Part shown: in pieces, positions 9,156 to 16,274 of the stretch
How positions within the stretch are numbered: the first letter of the stretch is position 1
How the letters are laid out: every line of letters starts with the position of its first letter
DNA from: Daejeonella rubra
GTDB lineage: Bacteria; Bacteroidota; Bacteroidia; Sphingobacteriales; Sphingobacteriaceae
Direction: 5' to 3'
Length of the DNA stretch: 64,000 nucleotides
Assembly (NCBI RefSeq): GCF_900103545.1
Contig: NZ_FNHH01000003.1
Location: 182,844 to 246,843 of the forward strand
Translations under genes and position numbers: made by a program
Notes under the pieces: model-generated
What the model was told of the DNA's origin: nothing
Database searches by the model: none
Seen by the model: only the letters and a program-made list of their open reading frames with translations

Positions 9156-9202
9156 GTCATCCCGAAACCTGCCCTTCAGCAGGTGAGGGACCTTCGTGAA
9201 AC
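9156..9202. repeat. Intergenic GTCATCCCGAA-type repeat
   Basis: After lutB lies GTCATCCCGAAACC, then a small hairpin (CCTGC at 9169-9173, GCAGG at 9178-9182) and GAGGGACCTTCGTGAA. This composition matches the GTCATCC(C/T)GA...GGGA(T/C)CT short repeats that I know to be scattered between genes in many Bacteroidota. Only one copy is visible here, so repeat status comes from knowledge rather than from this window. Confidence 0.5.
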
Positions 9203-9233
9203 TTAAATAGAAATGCATTTAATTTCCCCTGCA

Positions 9234-9650
9234 TTATCTCAATTGGACAGAGTCAAAAGCAATTATTAAGCGATTTTTTTTTCTTTGCATATTTACCCCA
9301 TAGCTGATTTGAAGAGAATAACTTTCTCCCATATCTTTATTACTGGACAATTTGGGATTTATAAATGGCCCTAGTGAAAACAGCCTGCTTTCCGGATTTT
9401 CATCATATTCAGAAACAGAAATCAGAAAGCTATGAGAAACTTCATCAGATTCAGGTAAATGAGCAGATCCAGATCCGTTATTCACCCTGAAAATAGTAAT
9501 CCCCATATTTTTACCCTTAATAAATATTACTGTATCTATTTGAGTCAATAAGGATTTTTGATCAATATATTGAATTTCCTTAATTTGAACTTGTCCATAT
9601 GAAGTTGAACTCGCCAGAAAAAGACAAAAAAGTATCGATATAGTTTTCAT
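9234..9650 (-). CDS. Small secreted protein, unknown function
   Basis: Starting at the ATG at 9650, MKTISILFCLFLASSTSYGQ is a good cleavable signal peptide (cleavage near GQ/VQ). The in-frame ATG four codons upstream is less likely. The mature chain of about 119 residues is polar, lacks cysteine, and has alternating hydrophobic residues suggesting beta structure (SYSLQISYGVNMQ, RLIIAFDSVQLR). I recognise no family. It is at the left side of the AT-rich accessory island on the same strand as the 4-TM genes. A dispersed repeat (9753) lies between it and them. Confidence 0.62.
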   Translation of the reverse strand: MKTISILFCLFLASSTSYGQVQIKEIQYIDQKSLLTQIDTVIFIKGKNMGITIFRVNNGSGSAHLPESDEVSHSFLISVSEYDENPESRLFSLGPFINPKLSSNKDMGESYSLQISYGVNMQRKKNRLIIAFDSVQLR

Positions 9651-9752
9651 GTTGAAATGCATTTGATGAAATATTACCCTTACTCCATTTTGACCGATTT
9701 TGGGTGACTTTCTAATATATTTTAAAAATCGCTTGTTCCTTAAATAAAATCT

Positions 9753-9778
9753 AGCGTGGCACTGAGCTCTTTGGATAG
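9753..9778 (+). repeat. 26-bp dispersed repeat, left copy
   Basis: The segment at 9753-9778 (AGCGTGGCACTGAGCTCTTT plus GGATAG) matches 12933-12958 at 21 of 26 positions in the same orientation. The two copies bracket the accessory genes between 9.8 and 12.6 kb. This copy lacks the upstream half that makes the right copy a hairpin. Confidence 0.6.
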
Positions 9779-9788
9779 TCCATTTACA

Positions 9789-10183
9789 TTATTTATTCAT
9801 CCATTTACCCCTATTCAAATAAGCAATGACATTCAAGATCCATATTAAAAACATTATTGTTGAAAAAACGACAAAAGGTAATTCTAGCAGAAATAGTTTA
9901 GGATCCATGATTAGTGCCAATATCATCAGAAATTGAAATAAAGCTAGCAGGGAAGATATTGCCAATAGTGCAAAATATGAATCTGCATCATTCTTAGTTT
10001 GGTAAGCCCGCAGTCCATAAATAATTACCAATACCAGTACTATAATAAGTAAGGCAACAAAGGCTAAATCAACAGGGAACTTATCTGAGCCTAACGCACT
10101 GTCAATTCCAGAAATAATCTTAATTAAAAGGAATACGCTATTTCCTACAGCAAGTGCCGCTTTTAAAATTTTTTTTTATTCAC
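9789..10183 (-). pseudogene. 4-TM membrane protein, copy 1, frameshifted start
   Basis: The frame ending at 9789 encodes a 4-TM protein like its neighbours at 10221 and 10682. Sense codons continue upstream to 10175 and read KKILKAALAVGNS, matching ILKAALAIGN of the 10682 copy, but a TAA at 10178-10176 then blocks the frame. A GTG at 10183 opens GTG-AAT followed by exactly nine A. One more A (or two fewer) would join GTG-AAT-AAA to the conserved frame. So the start was lost by a slip in a homopolymer, or the tract is a switch, or the base count is a sequencing error. Its C-terminus, YLNRGKWMNK, equals that of the 10221 copy. Confidence 0.6.
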
Positions 10184-10220
10184 ATTTATTAAAGGCTGGA
10201 AGAAAAACATCCATTTTAAA

Positions 10221-10643
10221 TTATTTATTCATCCATTTACCCCTATTCAAATAAACAATAACATTAAAAACCCATAACAAAAGCATTAGGATTGAAAAAC
10301 CAACGAATGGCAATAAGATTGAAAAATCAATGAATTGAAACTCTGAGGGTACGATTTTTCTGAATCGCAAAAAGTAATATATAATCAGAAAATGCGCAAA
10401 ATTAACTAAAGCAGATACCGCCAATATTGCAATGTTGGAATCTTTGTCATTGATTTGGTGGTACACCTTTCGACCGTATACAATTAACAAAATCAAAGGT
10501 AGACTTAGCAATGCAGAAATGAATAAGGTAGCGGGTAGCTGATCTGAATTTACCCCATATTTTATACAGAAATAAATAGCAATTGTAATATAAAAGCAAT
10601 TTCCTGTAGCGAGGGCTACTTTATAAAATTTAATATTTTTCAT
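10221..10643 (-). CDS. 4-TM integral membrane protein, copy 2
   Basis: This 140-residue protein has four hydrophobic helices (about 8-27, 37-56, 70-92, 107-132), a conserved cytoplasm-like loop YGRKVYHQINDKDSNIAILA between TM2 and TM3, and ends YLNRGKWMNK. It is clearly paralogous to the products at 9789 and 10682, which share the xKAALAxGN-type start, the SDxxP loop and the LLLWVxNVI helix. No database family comes to mind. It sits downstream of the lipoprotein gene at 11070 on the same strand. Role unknown; see the island finding for the immunity-protein hypothesis. Confidence 0.68.
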   Translation of the reverse strand: MKNIKFYKVALATGNCFYITIAIYFCIKYGVNSDQLPATLFISALLSLPLILLIVYGRKVYHQINDKDSNIAILAVSALVNFAHFLIIYYFLRFRKIVPSEFQFIDFSILLPFVGFSILMLLLWVFNVIVYLNRGKWMNK

Positions 10644-10681
10644 TTTATTGCAATTATTAAGGTTAGCTAAAAAGTATACTA

Positions 10682-11068
10682 TTATAATTTATCCCTTTTC
10701 AATAAAGCAATTACATTCAAAACCCATAACAAAAGCATTATTATGGAAAAAACGATCCAATGCGGAATTTTTAAAAAGAGTTTAGGATTAACAACAAAGC
10801 CATAGATTATAAATAAATATATTAAATCAAATAAAGTAGAGATTGCTAATATAGCAAGGTATGAACCTTTATCATTCCAATTTTGATAAGCCCGAAGACC
10901 ATAAATAATTAATAAAACTAATGCAATGCTAAGTAGGACAATAAGGGCCAGATCCACCGGAAACTTATCTGAGCTTATAGCTCTATCAATACTAAAAATG
11001 ATAAGTATTAAAATAAACAGGCAATTACCTATTGCAAGAGCCGCTTTTAATAATTTAATTTGTGTCAT
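10682..11068 (-). CDS. 4-TM integral membrane protein, copy 3
   Basis: I place the start at the ATG at 11068 (MTQIKLLKAALAIGN), which gives 128 residues and four helices. The longer frame to 11146 would overlap the lipoprotein gene by 77 bases. The ATG begins one base after that gene's TAG stop (11070-11072), so the two are translationally coupled in one operon. The TM2-TM3 loop, YGLRAYQNWNDKGSYLAILA, aligns with the copies at 10221 and 9789. This copy ends LLKRDKL instead of YLNRGKWMNK. Function unknown. Confidence 0.72.
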   Translation of the reverse strand: MTQIKLLKAALAIGNCLFILILIIFSIDRAISSDKFPVDLALIVLLSIALVLLIIYGLRAYQNWNDKGSYLAILAISTLFDLIYLFIIYGFVVNPKLFLKIPHWIVFSIIMLLLWVLNVIALLKRDKL

Positions 11069-11069
11069 T

Positions 11070-12572
11070 CTAATTGCATTTATTAACCCATTGTAAAATC
11101 TTAGATGTCTCTTGTTCTGCAAGTCTTGCTGCATATTTTCCGGCAAACGTCTCTACCTCATCATCTGCAATGGCACTATGAGTTTCTTCATAATTTACGA
11201 AAGGGTTTGGTATTCCAAGTCCTGATAAAGTGTGCGTAATTAAATCAAATGTTCCAGTTTTTAATTCATTCTTTTTTAAAAACTCTTTTAAGCCATCATA
11301 CTTACCCGAAGTATCATTTAAAACTTCCGAAAAAGGAATGTTATTCTTATCATTACCATAATACCGGATTAGCAAAGCACCATAATTTGAATGTGCATAA
11401 AAATCTTGAAATGCATGTATATAATATCCTAGTGCTTGATAATTACTAATTGATTGTTGTTTATTTAAATTACTTGTCATTAAGCTCCAATTCTGCTGAA
11501 TATTATAATAATCTGACAATGCATCAAAGTGATAAATAGAAGTGCCTCCAATCATTCCAAAAGCAGTATTAATATCGGTCCACACAACCCCCTGTTCTAA
11601 TAACTCTATTGCTGAAGGGCAAATGCCCAATTTTGCTGCTGCATTTCTCATTATCAATTTGTGAATATAAATTTTATACGCAAGCTCTTTAAGGGTAGGT
11701 TCTATATCCTCTATTGGATCCTCTTCCACGCAATTAATCCCGTCAACTGCTTGCATAAGATCTTTAGTTCCGTCTCCTCCGCAACCCACAGGACCCTGAT
11801 CTGATAATCCATCTCCTATGTAACAGTATTGAAAAAAGATAGTCTCAGTCCAATATACGCAACCCCCATCACATTGTCTGTAGGTTGTAACCTGCTTATA
11901 GGTATCACAAATAAGTTCTTTTACCGCAGCGTTAGCATATTTCTTTTTTTCATTGGAGTTGGATGCTTTACCGGAGCTGATATACCCCACAACAATACCA
12001 TCATAATACCGATAGCCATTGATAAATATACCCTTTGAGCTATGGTACAAAACATCTCCGCTGAAGTCTTTTTCTTTTTTTATAAATGTATTATTCTTCA
12101 GCTTTTTGATATCTCCCTGCAGGTAGGCTTCATCCCCAATGATGGTCATCAATACGCCTCGCACCTTTGAATCTGTTTGTATAAAGAGTAAGCTGGTCAC
12201 ATTGCCTGTTTTTGAAAAATCAAAGGCCTTAGCATCTATCTGATTTTTTGAAAAAGCTATATTTCCATTCTTTAGCGGGATTTCTGCAATGGTACTATCA
12301 CCTCGTGTATAGTTTTTTGCTTCATCCCATACAGGCTCCAGGAGCAATTTAGGCATAGAACTAAGCGATTTTGTCGAATCAATGGTATTACTCAATCCAC
12401 GAATATTGATCTGATTATTAATAAATCGTTTATTAAACCAGCTTCTGAATTCTACCGGTGTATTTGATAATCCTTCTCTTGGAATCTCCTTCTGAATTTC
12501 ATCCTTTTCACAGGAACTGAACAATAGAATTACACAGGCTGAAATTTTTAGAAGATCATTTACTTTTTTCAT
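11070..12572 (-). CDS. Lipoprotein with HET-C / zinc phospholipase C-like C-terminal domain
   Basis: A lipoprotein signal ends at Cys21 (LLFSSC). Residues about 40-200 form a beta-rich region (AEIPLKNGN, GIFINGYRYYDGIVVGYIS) of a type I recall at the N-termini of diverse Bacteroidota lipoproteins. A Cys-rich linker follows (Cys222, 234, 238, 250, 264, 281). The C-terminal half has YHFD (His348), then YYIHAFQDFYAHSNYGAL with His386, Asp390 and His394, and later His465. This spacing is the HxxxDxxxH pattern of HET-C and zinc-dependent phospholipase C proteins. The fold assignment is moderately supported, activity is inferred. Its stop is coupled to the first of three 4-TM genes. Confidence 0.66.
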   Translation of the reverse strand: MKKVNDLLKISACVILLFSSCEKDEIQKEIPREGLSNTPVEFRSWFNKRFINNQINIRGLSNTIDSTKSLSSMPKLLLEPVWDEAKNYTRGDSTIAEIPLKNGNIAFSKNQIDAKAFDFSKTGNVTSLLFIQTDSKVRGVLMTIIGDEAYLQGDIKKLKNNTFIKKEKDFSGDVLYHSSKGIFINGYRYYDGIVVGYISSGKASNSNEKKKYANAAVKELICDTYKQVTTYRQCDGGCVYWTETIFFQYCYIGDGLSDQGPVGCGGDGTKDLMQAVDGINCVEEDPIEDIEPTLKELAYKIYIHKLIMRNAAAKLGICPSAIELLEQGVVWTDINTAFGMIGGTSIYHFDALSDYYNIQQNWSLMTSNLNKQQSISNYQALGYYIHAFQDFYAHSNYGALLIRYYGNDKNNIPFSEVLNDTSGKYDGLKEFLKKNELKTGTFDLITHTLSGLGIPNPFVNYEETHSAIADDEVETFAGKYAARLAEQETSKILQWVNKCN

Positions 12573-12691
12573 AGATAAGTTTAGATTAAGATTTACTTAA
12601 GCTAAACTCGATGATAAATTACCTGAAGCAAATAAAATGAGTAAGAGGTAGGTATTACAGTTTAAACGGTAAAATAAAGCCTGAAATTTGT

Positions 12692-12880
12692 CCTGAGGTC
12701 GGTGTTGTACCACTTTAAACTGCTCGTTTTTAGCACCATACATACTTTTCTTAAAATTTATTATAGAATTTTTATGGATAATAAAATTCAACAGCGCCTA
12801 CAGACATGTTTTTAAAAAATATTATTCCAACTGTAATGAAAGTTGTACTAGTGGGTGGTACGGACAACACCGACCACAGG
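12692..12880. mobile_element. MITE-like element with imperfect terminal inverted repeats
   Basis: CCTGAGGTCGGTGTTGT followed by ACCAC at 12692-12713 is matched in inverted orientation at 12855-12880, whose complement reads CCTGTGGTCGGTGTTGTCCG then TACCAC. The arms agree except for one substitution and a CCGT/A gap. They enclose about 140 AT-rich bases with no convincing gene. I see no transposase and no clear target duplication. This fits a miniature inverted-repeat element or the collapsed ends of an insertion sequence. It lies in the 504-base gap between the lipoprotein and transporter genes. Confidence 0.55.
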
Positions 12881-12922
12881 GGAAATACAATAAGAGGAGT
12901 CAGGAGACTCCAGGTTATTTGG

Positions 12923-12958
12923 CTATCCGTAGAGCGCTGCGCTGAACTCTATGGATAG
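12923..12958. repeat. Hairpin repeat, right copy of the 26-bp dispersed repeat
   Basis: CTATCCGTAGAG (12923-12934) pairs with CTCTATGGATAG (12947-12958) as a 12-bp stem with one G-T pair and a 12-base loop. Bases 12933-12958 match the repeat at 9753-9778 in direct orientation (21/26). It is REP-like rather than a terminator, because no T tract follows. Confidence 0.6.
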
Positions 12959-12998
12959 TGTGTCAGAATTTTCTTTTATTATTAGCTAAACTAAATTA

Positions 12999-13024
12999 AA
13001 ATGAATAGTTTAAACTATTCATTT
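12999..13024. promoter_or_regulatory. Perfect 26-bp palindrome, operator candidate upstream of the MFS gene
   Basis: AAATGAATAGTTT (12999-13011) is followed directly by its exact reverse complement (13012-13024) with no spacer. It is centred about 65 bases before the ATG at 13077. A spacer-free AT-rich palindrome of this length fits a dimeric repressor or activator site. A spacerless DNA hairpin without a loop would fold poorly as RNA, which argues against a terminator. The regulator is not identifiable here. Confidence 0.6.
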
Positions 13025-13076
13025 CACAACAAATAGTTAACAAATAATTAAGCTAAAAAACTCAACAATTAAGCTG

Positions 13077-14297
13077 ATGCAAAAACAAATCAGAATCAAA
13101 TTATCAATCTTCATGTTTCTTCAATATCTGATCTGGGGATCATGGTATGTTAGTATGGGAAGCTATCTAAGCAAAACCCTTCAGTTTAGCGGGGAACAAA
13201 TTGGATTAGCCTATGGCGCCTTTGCTATAGGAGCTATGATCGCACCATTCTTTGTTGGTTTGATCGCCGACCGGTATTTTGCATCAGAAAAGATATTGGC
13301 TTTCCTAGGTATTTTCGGAGGACTTTTATTATTTCTGCTGCCGGAGATGACCACATTCGGAGCCTTCTACCCTATGCTCATCCTTTATTGCTGTACCTAC
13401 GTACCTACATTGGCCCTTGGTAATTCAGTCTCGCTGCACCACCTTGAAAACCCAAAACGCGATTTTCCATTGGTAAAAACACTTTCAGCTGTGGGATGGA
13501 TCGCTGCAGGCTTATTACTCAGCTTCGCCTTTGAAGGGGAGCTTTCTGCTATTCAGTTTTATGTTGCTGGAACAATTTCGATACTATTCGGACTTTTCTG
13601 TCTGACTTTGCCGCACACTCCTCCCATGAAAACCGGAAAGGATGTGAGCCTGGGAGAGATACTGGGATTAGATGCTCTCGCCTTATTGAAAAAACCATCA
13701 TTTGCCATATTTATCGGATGCATGTTCCTGATCTGTATCCCACTTTATTTCTATTTCGTGAATATGAACCTGTTCGTTACTGAACTGGGCTGGACACGTT
13801 CGGCAGCGAAAATGTCGCTGGCACAGGTATCAGATATACTTTTCCTTGTTTTATTGCCAATCATACTCAGAACCTTTGGATACAAGAAGACGATCTTCAT
13901 CGGAATCTTAGCCTGGGCGGTACGCTACTTCTTTCTGGCTGGAAGCGTCGACGCAGGAAGTATGCAAACAACATTTGTATTCACGGCAATCCTGCTTCAC
14001 GGTGTTTGCTACGACTTCCTGTTCATTGCCGGACAGCTGTATGTAGATGAAGAAGCAAATGAGCGGATAAGAGGTGCCGCACAGGGATTGATCGCATTCA
14101 TTCTTTGGGGTTTGGGTGCATTTGTAGGTACACATCTGGCGGGTGTTTCGCAGGCTGCCCATACGCTGGAGCAAGCTGGCGGAACGATGGCACATGACTG
14201 GCAAGGGATATGGATCTATCCGGCATGGGGATCATTGGCTGTATTGGTTGTTTTCCTGATATTTTTCAGGAATCCGGGGAAGAAGGGTGTAGCTTAA
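13077..14297 (+). CDS. Nucleoside:proton symporter family MFS transporter
   Basis: The 406 residues form about twelve hydrophobic helices in the inner membrane. The N-terminus (SIFMFLQYLIWGSWYVSMGSY) and the loop FVGLIADRYFASEKIL are characteristic of the NHS family (NupG/XapB nucleoside transporters), as is the late segment GAAQGLIAFILWGLGAFVGT. Family members import nucleosides. In Bacteroidota, relatives also sit near sugar catabolic loci, so the substrate is uncertain. It is convergent with the DUF1080 gene at 14443 across a strong terminator. A perfect palindrome lies upstream. Confidence 0.85.
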   Translation: MQKQIRIKLSIFMFLQYLIWGSWYVSMGSYLSKTLQFSGEQIGLAYGAFAIGAMIAPFFVGLIADRYFASEKILAFLGIFGGLLLFLLPEMTTFGAFYPMLILYCCTYVPTLALGNSVSLHHLENPKRDFPLVKTLSAVGWIAAGLLLSFAFEGELSAIQFYVAGTISILFGLFCLTLPHTPPMKTGKDVSLGEILGLDALALLKKPSFAIFIGCMFLICIPLYFYFVNMNLFVTELGWTRSAAKMSLAQVSDILFLVLLPIILRTFGYKKTIFIGILAWAVRYFFLAGSVDAGSMQTTFVFTAILLHGVCYDFLFIAGQLYVDEEANERIRGAAQGLIAFILWGLGAFVGTHLAGVSQAAHTLEQAGGTMAHDWQGIWIYPAWGSLAVLVVFLIFFRNPGKKGVA

Positions 14298-14310
14298 AGG
14301 GGAAAGCCAA

Positions 14311-14435
14311 AAGTGAAAAGCTGAAAGCTAAAAGTTAAATTCTTATAAATTATAAAGAACAAAGCCCTGATACAAATGAATTGTATCAGGGCTTTGTGTC
14401 TTATGTTTTTTGCTTTAAGCTTTGTGCTTTTAGCT
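14311..14435. repeat. AAGCTGAAAGCTAAAAG-type intergenic repeat arms
   Basis: AAGTGAAAAGCTGAAAGCTAAAAG-like sequence at 14311-14335 faces a complementary GCTTTAAGCTTTGTGCTTTTAGCTTTCGGCT-like arm at about 14411-14442 around the terminator at 14359. A third relative is at 37422-37463. It appears to be a dispersed family of short A/G-rich repeats placed beside 3' ends. Confidence 0.5.
14359..14397. terminator. Bidirectional terminator between convergent genes
   Basis: ACAAAGCCCTGATACAA (14359-14375) pairs perfectly over 17 bp with 14381-14397 around the loop ATGAA. T-rich sequence follows on the + strand (GTCTTATGTTTTTT) and on the - strand (GTTCTTTATAATTT). It lies between the transporter gene ending at 14297 and the DUF1080 gene ending at 14443. 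Confidence 0.85.
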
Positions 14436-14442
14436 TTCGGCT

Positions 14443-15810
14443 CTATTTGCTTAAATCCTTAATCCGGATATTTCTGAACTGCAATTCTGAACCATGACCA
14501 AGAAACCCGATATGTCCGCTATCTCTTTGTAATCCGGGGTGTTTCTGGCCGTCGGCAGCACCATTCTTCCTGGCATCTGTAATATCTGCATCAAGAATTA
14601 CGGTACCATTTAAAATAACCTTGATCTTTGGTCCCTGCACGATCACTTCCTGATAATTCCATTCTCCTACAGGTTTAAGGGAGCCTCTTTTTGCAGGAAT
14701 TGTACCGTAGATTGACCCATGATACTGATATACTTTCAGATCTTTATAAACTGGGGCATCGTTATCCAGTATTTGTAATTCCATACCCTGATAAGCCGCA
14801 TCACCAGTTATAGGCGACCTGATACCCAGACCATTATTAGCACCCGGAGTCAGTTGAAACTCAAAACGGAACACAAAATCACTGAATTCTTCCTTAGTAA
14901 ATAAATTATTTCCCAGGGTACTTTTACCTGGCTTCGGACGAACAGCTAAATTGCCATTTTCTGTGATATAATCTCTGGTATTACCCATCCAGCTGAACAT
15001 ATTTGTACCATCAAAAAGCACTTTGAATCCTTCTTTCTTTTCCTTTTTGCTCAGCTCAAATGGCTTTGCACGAGGCAATTCCTTGATGTAAATATTACGG
15101 TAAGAAACCGGTGAACCATGTGCCTGAAGCTCGATCTGCTCTTCCGAAAAGATCGGTAGCTTCCTATCCCAATAATTTTCAAGGATCACATTATCAGTTA
15201 CCAACTCACCATTCAAATAAACGGTCACACGATCGGCCTTCATAATGATACGGAAGGTATTCCACTCACCCAATTTCTTGTCGGCCACTTTTAATGGTTT
15301 ACTTTCATGAACCTGGTTGTTATACAATCCGCCGGAACCAACCTGCGCACCAGATTTTACACGGGCATTATCCCAGATCTGCACCTGCGGTGTTCCTCTC
15401 AAATAAATACCTGCATCACCCTCCTGCTTTCCGTCGTCGATGATCTTCCAATCAACCATCATCTCAAAGTCGCCATATTTCTTTACCGTAGTAATATTAT
15501 TACCATGACCCACGAACTGTAATTCTCCATTGACCACTTTCCAGCTGTCACGCATTTCCGCATCAGCTTTTACCTGTGCCTCTGCCAGAGTTTTGGCATC
15601 CATTTTTGACCTTTTTATAGGGTCGGCAACCAAACCCTTCCAGCCGGTAAGATCTTTACCATTAAATAAAGCGGTAAAGCCATTCATTTGAGGGTTCTCA
15701 ATCGCTTGCCCTTCAGTCTTTGCAGATTTAGGATTCTCTGCAAATGTAAAAATTGCAGGAAGGACTAATGCCGCTAGAAGAAAGGGACGAAATTTTTTGG
15801 GAGAAAACAT
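14443..15810 (-). CDS. Secreted protein with two DUF1080 domains (3-keto-disaccharide hydrolase family)
   Basis: A signal peptide (about 1-25, ending FTFAEN) precedes two copies of the DUF1080/PF06439 beta-sandwich. Domain 1 starts near residue 43 (GFTALFNGKDLTGWKG) and domain 2 near 260 (GFKVLFDGTNMFSWMG). Each shows the family's internal landmarks: DAGIYLRGTPQVQIWD and NNGLGIRSPITG...MELQILD; LGEWNTFRI and VGEWNYQEV; and a C-terminal IYIKEL/IRIKDL strand. Family members cleave glycosides whose sugar has been oxidised at C3. Its place at the end of a locus with a GMC oxidoreductase pair fits that role. Substrate unknown. Confidence 0.86.
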   Translation of the reverse strand: MFSPKKFRPFLLAALVLPAIFTFAENPKSAKTEGQAIENPQMNGFTALFNGKDLTGWKGLVADPIKRSKMDAKTLAEAQVKADAEMRDSWKVVNGELQFVGHGNNITTVKKYGDFEMMVDWKIIDDGKQEGDAGIYLRGTPQVQIWDNARVKSGAQVGSGGLYNNQVHESKPLKVADKKLGEWNTFRIIMKADRVTVYLNGELVTDNVILENYWDRKLPIFSEEQIELQAHGSPVSYRNIYIKELPRAKPFELSKKEKKEGFKVLFDGTNMFSWMGNTRDYITENGNLAVRPKPGKSTLGNNLFTKEEFSDFVFRFEFQLTPGANNGLGIRSPITGDAAYQGMELQILDNDAPVYKDLKVYQYHGSIYGTIPAKRGSLKPVGEWNYQEVIVQGPKIKVILNGTVILDADITDARKNGAADGQKHPGLQRDSGHIGFLGHGSELQFRNIRIKDLSK

Positions 15811-15913
15811 ATTTTTCCTTTTTAAGATTAATTTATAGAGTTGAATTTAGCTTTTATATCATTAAACAATAGAGTACAAGAAAAATTAATTCAAACATCT
15901 ATTGATCAAATTC

Positions 15914-16096
15914 TTATAACATAATTTTTCTTTTTTCTTTTCCTTCAGCAGAAAAGAAACAAAATGCCGCCGCTGCACCTGATGCTATTAAAGTTACTAC
16001 TAAGGCTTGGTTACTGCAAGCCGCACCAGCTGAGGCGGAAAAGAAGGTGAACGGAGATTTAGTGCTCTGGCCAAAGCCTATCAACAGTCTTTTCAT
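15914..16096 (-). CDS. Possible small membrane protein in the DUF1080 intergenic gap
   Basis: The 464-base gap between two DUF1080 genes holds a 60-codon frame starting with ATG. It has a Lys/Arg start (MKRLLIGFG), a single hydrophobic helix NQALVVTLIASGAAAAFCFF and a basic tail GKEKRK. Codon choice resembles its neighbours, and the strand agrees with the operon. Against it, the opposite strand is also open across the region (reading AEKKQNAAAAPDAIKV) without a start codon. I do not recognise either product. It could be a small holin-like or accessory protein, or a decayed gene. Confidence 0.4.
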   Translation of the reverse strand: MKRLLIGFGQSTKSPFTFFSASAGAACSNQALVVTLIASGAAAAFCFFSAEGKEKRKIML

Positions 16097-16274
16097 AATA
16101 ACTCTAAATTTTGCTCTATTAATGTCAGTAGAAGCAGAATGAAACTAACAGTTTCCATATTTAAAATAAATGGGGGCATGCATTTTAGCTTTTACCTAAA
16201 AATATATTAAAAAGCGAATAACTGATTTTTTTATAAGTGTTGCTGTAAACTTGAATAGAATGATTTGCATAATC

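Noticed and set aside
9083..9233. lutC remnant after lutB
   Set aside because: Translations show no LUD-domain sequence; the stretch holds a short intergenic repeat instead.
12597..12791. 64-residue frame upstream of the HET-C-like lipoprotein
   Set aside because: Starts inside the MITE-like element, no family resemblance, AT-driven composition; more likely chance than a gene.
14359..14397. 17-bp hairpin as a riboswitch or attachment site
   Set aside because: Position between convergent genes and T-rich flanks on both sides fit a bidirectional terminator.
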